64,000 nt of DNA, from positions 11,138,942-11,202,941 of the forward strand of contig CM055828.1 of NCBI GenBank assembly GCA_029582265.1. The letters are read 5' to 3'. Both the position numbers and the translations under genes were made by a program. The notes under the pieces were generated by a model. The model was given only the letters and a program-made list of their open reading frames with translations. It did no database searches and had not been told where the DNA came from. This DNA is from Zoroaster sp. YZ-2022. Its lineage: Eukaryota > Echinodermata > Asteroidea > Forcipulatida > Zoroasteridae. This document shows positions 60,601 to 64,000 of this stretch, one piece after another. Within the stretch, counting starts at the first letter, position 1. Each line of letters starts with the position of its first letter.

Positions 60601-61225
60601 ACTCAATATATTTTTTACGAAATAGGTGCAGTACAACAGTTTCGTCCGTCACGAACCTCCATTGGAGTGTGCATGCAATACTTATGTCTACGATAGGCCT
60701 ACTTTACAAACGCACATTCTAGGCCAACAAACCTCTAAATAATGTCTACTACTTACCTCTTAATAATGCAATTATATTTTCCTCTTTCTCGGTAACCCAT
60801 TTTGTTTTCTTGTATTTTGCTTTGGAGTTAAAAAGAACGGCAAAATTCCTCAGTATTTTTTCATGTAAACGAGAATTAAATGGCCGCCGCTGAAAATGTT
60901 TTGCTTGTGATAAAATGTCACGTGATCACTGATACGCAATGTGATTGGAGATTGCCTCGACAGATTGCCTCAAATTAGAAAGCTAGTCTACTCATTGCCA
61001 CTGGATTGCATGAAATGCCACACAGGGCAATCTCCGAGAAATCTTATTGCCAGCAACTTTTATTGCCTGAAAATTGCCCGAAAATTGCCCCGTGTGACAA
61101 GGCCTTTACGTTGTAGGCCAATATTAAACTCCGTATATTGCTGTGTGTACGTATTCTGTGCACACGCGATATGGGCTAATTCGTACATACAGGGAATAGT
61201 AATTCAGCATATTGTTTCACTTAAC

Positions 61226-61525
61226 CTTCCGGTTTCGACCGGAAGGAAAGGTCAGATTGGGGTCACGTCTGAAAACGAAATGTGACATAGTTCAAGATCT
61301 TTAAGATGATAAAAAGATTGTGAAAATATCTTCTATGGTTCATGAGATATGATTTTTTGAAATTTTGAAATTGTCAACTTCCGGTTTTGACCGGAAGGAA
61401 AGGTCAGATTGGGTCACATCTAAAAACGAAAAATTACATAATTCAAGATCTGTCATATGATGCAAAGATTGTGAAAATATCTTTTGTGGTTCATGAGATA
61501 TGATTTTTTCAAAATATTAAACTTT
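61226..61525. repeat. Two ~152-base modules in the tail of unit D
   Basis: CTTCCGGTTTCGACCGGAAG at 61,226 recurs as a one-base variant at about 61,378. The pattern matches the tail of unit B, with one inserted base. Confidence 0.8.
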
Positions 61526-61707
61526 GATTTAGCGTAATTCGACACCTGATGACGTAATCATGACGTCACAGAAAACGGTTTCGTCTGCTTGATATGTTCT
61601 GTTTATGTGTTAAATTTGAAGGCTGTATATGCTTAGCAAGGATGCCTTTGTTACCGGACAAGCACCACTGAGAAGAAGTAAAAAAAAAAAAACAGTACAA
61701 AAACAAT

Positions 61708-61938
61708 AGGTGTTCGCGCTGCGCGTTCGAACACCTATTAAAAACAGTACAAAAACAATAGGTGTTCGCGCTGGGCGCTCGAACACCTAAAAAACAGTAC
61801 AAAAACAATAGGTGTTAGGGCTGCGCGCTCGAACACCAAAACAGTACAAAAGCAATAGGTGTTCGCGCTGCGCTCTCGAACACCTAAAAAAAAAACGTAC
61901 AAAAACAATAGGTGTTTCGGGCACATACCCGAACACCT
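61708..61938. repeat. Array of five 29-base hairpins (tail of unit D)
   Basis: Hairpins are at 61,708-61,736, 61,760-61,788, 61,810-61,838, 61,857-61,885 and 61,910-61,938. All are 29 bases, with spacers of 23, 21, 18 and 24 bases that mostly read AAAACAGTACAAAAACAAT. Copies differ in the loop. The third has decayed stem bases, while the fifth has a different inner stem (CGGG/CCCG around CACATA) that still pairs. Minus-strand frames here are by-products of the array. Confidence 0.9.
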
Positions 61939-61950
61939 AAAAATAAAATT

Positions 61951-62635
61951 TCACCAAAATTACCGATCACACAATAGTGAACTTTATGCCAATTAGCAGA
62001 TCAAAAGTTTTAAGAAATTGCTCCTCTTTTGTACGTGTGGGGCTAACATTAGGATCAAGGATACAGAGGGAGTCCAGTGTATTGGCCCTGGGCCTAGAAT
62101 GGGGCCAATTTAGAGTCAGACAAGCATGACAAGTGTGCTTTTAACAATGTTGGTGTATTGCACCATTTAGGGGATTATTAGACCAATTCCTAATTTGTTT
62201 TTCTCATGTATAAATTTACTACAGTCGCACACATAAAATTGAATACGCACTGAATACCGACTTTATGTAACGGAATGTTATTTACCTATTAGAGAAATTT
62301 AGATTTAATGTTGAACAAGATAAGAAATATCGGAAAAGTGCCTATTCATCTTGTACTTTCTGTCAAATGTGAAATGTCATTACAATCACGTCAGTGGATT
62401 GAGGTCATGCTTCTGGAACCACAGTTGTTGAGAAGAAAGATGTTCTTAAGTTCTACACTACTCTTCAATCTTCTGTCCGGAGTGCGACACCTGGATTTAC
62501 AGAACATGGTGATGACAATACCTGTGTTGGAGAATTGTTGGCTTGTGACATCTACTGTATTTGATTTACCAAAGCTGATTCACCTAGTGAACATTGTGAT
62601 TGTGTTTGGGACACTTATTATTGTTCAGTGTTGGA
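61951..62635. other. Non-coding stretch
   Basis: A 153-codon frame begins at 62,308 and runs into the minisatellite that follows. Its first ~110 residues are hydrophobic-rich without a motif I know, and its Gly/Gln/Pro tail is repeat-derived. I do not call it a gene. Confidence 0.4.
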
Positions 62636-62762
62636 GCAAAGGCTTTGATCCTCAAGGCCAAGGCCAAGGCTTTGACCCTCAAGGCCAAGGCTTCGACCCT
62701 CAAGCCTTAAGGCTAAGGCCAAGGCCAAGGCTTAACCCTCAAGGCCAAGGCCAAGGCCCTCT
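62636..62762. repeat. AAGGCCAAGGC minisatellite
   Basis: A short tandem mixture of AAGGCC hexamers and GCTTTGACCCTCAAGGCC-type units. Confidence 0.9.
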
Positions 62763-62984
62763 AGTATAAAATTACTACTAATATAAAACATGTCACATCA
62801 TAACGAATCGCTCAAAGTAAGAATAAAAACTTCACGTACAAATATATGACTGAGTAGAAGTTTAGGTCTTCGTGGATACCATTTAAATATAACAAAAAGA
62901 ATGGTTTGCTTCCATACTGATGCACATTAATCTAAACAGAGTATAACAAAAGGGATCTAAGAACGGCTGTTTTAACTGATGTTA

Positions 62985-64000
62985 CCTCGTTATTATGTAA
63001 CATGGAAGTAATTTTATTTTCTGGGCCATCATGGTTAGAAATATTAGCATTACCTAAAACAGACCAGACTATATTCACCCAGAATTTGTCAAAAATCTTG
63101 GACCAAAATCCACTGAATGGCTTCGAGATTACATCAGCAGTTCAGCACCTGTATCAAAGTTCAGAAAATCCCAAAAATATGGAGACATGCTAAAGTAATG
63201 GGAATTCTCAAACCGGACAAGGCCGCGAAGACCCGGGCAGCTACCGTCCAATAAGCCTACTGTGCATAATCTACAAAGTGATGGAGAGACTAATATACAA
63301 TCGTATCCAACCCATTGAGTGGATCCTCAACTCCCACCTGAGCAGCCCGTCTTCCGTACAGGACGCTGTACAACAGACCAAGTAACATTCATCACAGAAG
63401 ACATAGAGGACAACTTCCAAAAAGGTCTCAAGAACGGTGCTGTACTGGTCGATCTATCAGCAGCATATGACACGGTCTTGCCCTAAAACTACACAAAAAT
63501 CATACCTGATAAAACCTTAGTAAACTTTCTCATGACAATGATCACCTGCAGAAGCTTTACAATGACGGTTGGCGAAGAAACCAGTACAAAATGCTTCCTG
63601 AAAAACGGGATCCCGCAGGGCTTAGTGCTCGCACCGATTTAATTCAACATTTACACTGCTGACCTACCAACCACTGTCTCAAAGAAATACATCTACGCAG
63701 ATGACAAAGCACTCCTAACCTCTGCCAAAAACTTTAACAAGCTTGAAACAACACTTGGCACCGATATGGAATCCTTAAGCCGTTACCTCTAAAAACTGGA
63801 GACTCCGACTTAACATCACCAAAACTGTTTAGCAACTAGACTGGCTAACTACAAAATCAAAGTCGTTTGCAATGGCACAACCATCCCGTATGATGATTTC
63901 CCCAAGTATCTTGGTGTTACTTTGGACAGATCTCTAACATACAAAAGCCATCTCACACAGCTCGCACAGAAAGCCAACGCTCGCAACTGTCTCATTAGAC
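62985..64000 (+). pseudogene. Jockey-like LINE reverse transcriptase, partial, decayed
   Basis: Traces run in order to the window edge. HPEFVKNLGPKSTEWL (about 63,077-63,124) is typical of the region before RT. SYRPISLLCIIYKVMERL (about 63,240-63,293) is the first strong RT block. Then come GRCTTDQVTFI (about 63,362-63,394), LVDLSAAYDTV (about 63,446-63,478) with the first catalytic Asp, GIPQGLVLAPI (63,609-63,641), YIYADDKAL (about 63,690-63,716) with the catalytic Asp pair intact, and KYLGVTLDRSLTYKSHL (about 63,905-63,955). Frame changes and stops (for instance after DTVLP and after API) show it is inactive. The order and wording match jockey-type non-LTR elements of animals. The element continues beyond the window. 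Confidence 0.75.

Larger units (their letters stand above)
47813..61950 (+). mobile_element. Four-unit tandem array of a non-autonomous element (units A-D)
   Basis: Four head-to-tail units share a head and a tail. Unit heads: A near 47,830, B 48,377, C 53,204, D 57,631; B-D heads contain GTGTTTGTTAGAACAAACAC followed by CGGTGTTCGAGTC. Tails contain TGACGTCA, a CGGACAGTC block and an A-rich run. B (4.8 kb) and D (about 4.3 kb) are closely similar for most of their length, except that D lacks about 1 kb after its head. C matches the first part of B, contains an internal duplication (54.2-54.9 kb repeated at 54.9-55.6 kb), and differs from 55.9 to 57.3 kb. A is only 0.55 kb. No ORF carries a recognised domain; the longest frames (around 120-130 codons) are not conserved between units. 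The hairpin next to CTAA in the tail arrays resembles a Helitron 3' end, but this is only a possibility. Confidence 0.7.

Noticed and set aside
61708..61938. CRISPR-like array (equal 29-base repeats with short spacers)
   Set aside because: The spacers are nearly the same as each other and too short, the repeats are the variable part, there are no cas genes, and the genome is eukaryotic.

Overview
This is eukaryotic, AT-rich, mostly non-coding DNA. It has long intergenic stretches, microsatellites of many kinds, TACATGTACATGTA-type runs, a satellite-like array, and many decayed transposable elements. The element mix (Tx1/L1-like, jockey-like and R2-like LINEs, Tc1/mariner, palindrome-rich MITEs) fits a marine invertebrate such as an echinoderm, hemichordate, amphioxus or mollusc, but the sequence alone does not fix the phylum. 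No complete host gene can be supported. A 500-base run of N at 34,096-34,595 is a scaffold gap.

Layout. 1-392: possible 3' end of an unrecognised host gene, two exons around a 42-base intron. 1,124-1,393 (minus): fragment of an OTU-like cysteine protease. 3,793-5,964: a decayed Tc1/mariner transposon with matching terminal inverted repeats and TA target duplication. 9,109-9,975: a 17-base minisatellite, then shuffled pieces of an R2-like LINE. 10-19 kb: microsatellites, a ~40-base minisatellite, a LINE 3' tail and several foldbacks. 19.83-22.79 kb: a ~3-kb array of a 31-base repeat. 25.5-31.56 kb (minus): a Tx1/L1-like LINE whose RT domain is interrupted by ~0.8 kb of GATCG-rich DNA. 34.9-38.94 kb: candidate exons of a secreted or membrane protein, mixed with two ACGTTGG-rich palindromic MITEs. 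39.85-46.28 kb: a nearly full-length but decayed Tx1-like LINE sitting inside a (TC)n microsatellite, which suggests a (TC)n-targeting (Kibi-like) lineage. 47.0-47.27 kb: a TA-flanked MITE.

47.8-61.95 kb is the most unusual part. Four head-to-tail units (A-D) share a palindromic head, paired ~151-base modules with a CTTCCGG hairpin, and a tail with a perfect TGACGTCA site. Two tails end in arrays of hairpins that are each exactly 29 bases long (3 at 57.5 kb, 5 at 61.7-61.94 kb). I see no protein domain in these units, so they look like a tandemly amplified non-autonomous element. The window ends inside a decayed jockey-like reverse transcriptase (about 62,985-64,000).

Almost every recognisable coding trace is transposon-derived and broken. 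The only host-gene candidates are the exon pairs at 1-392 and 36,398-38,941.
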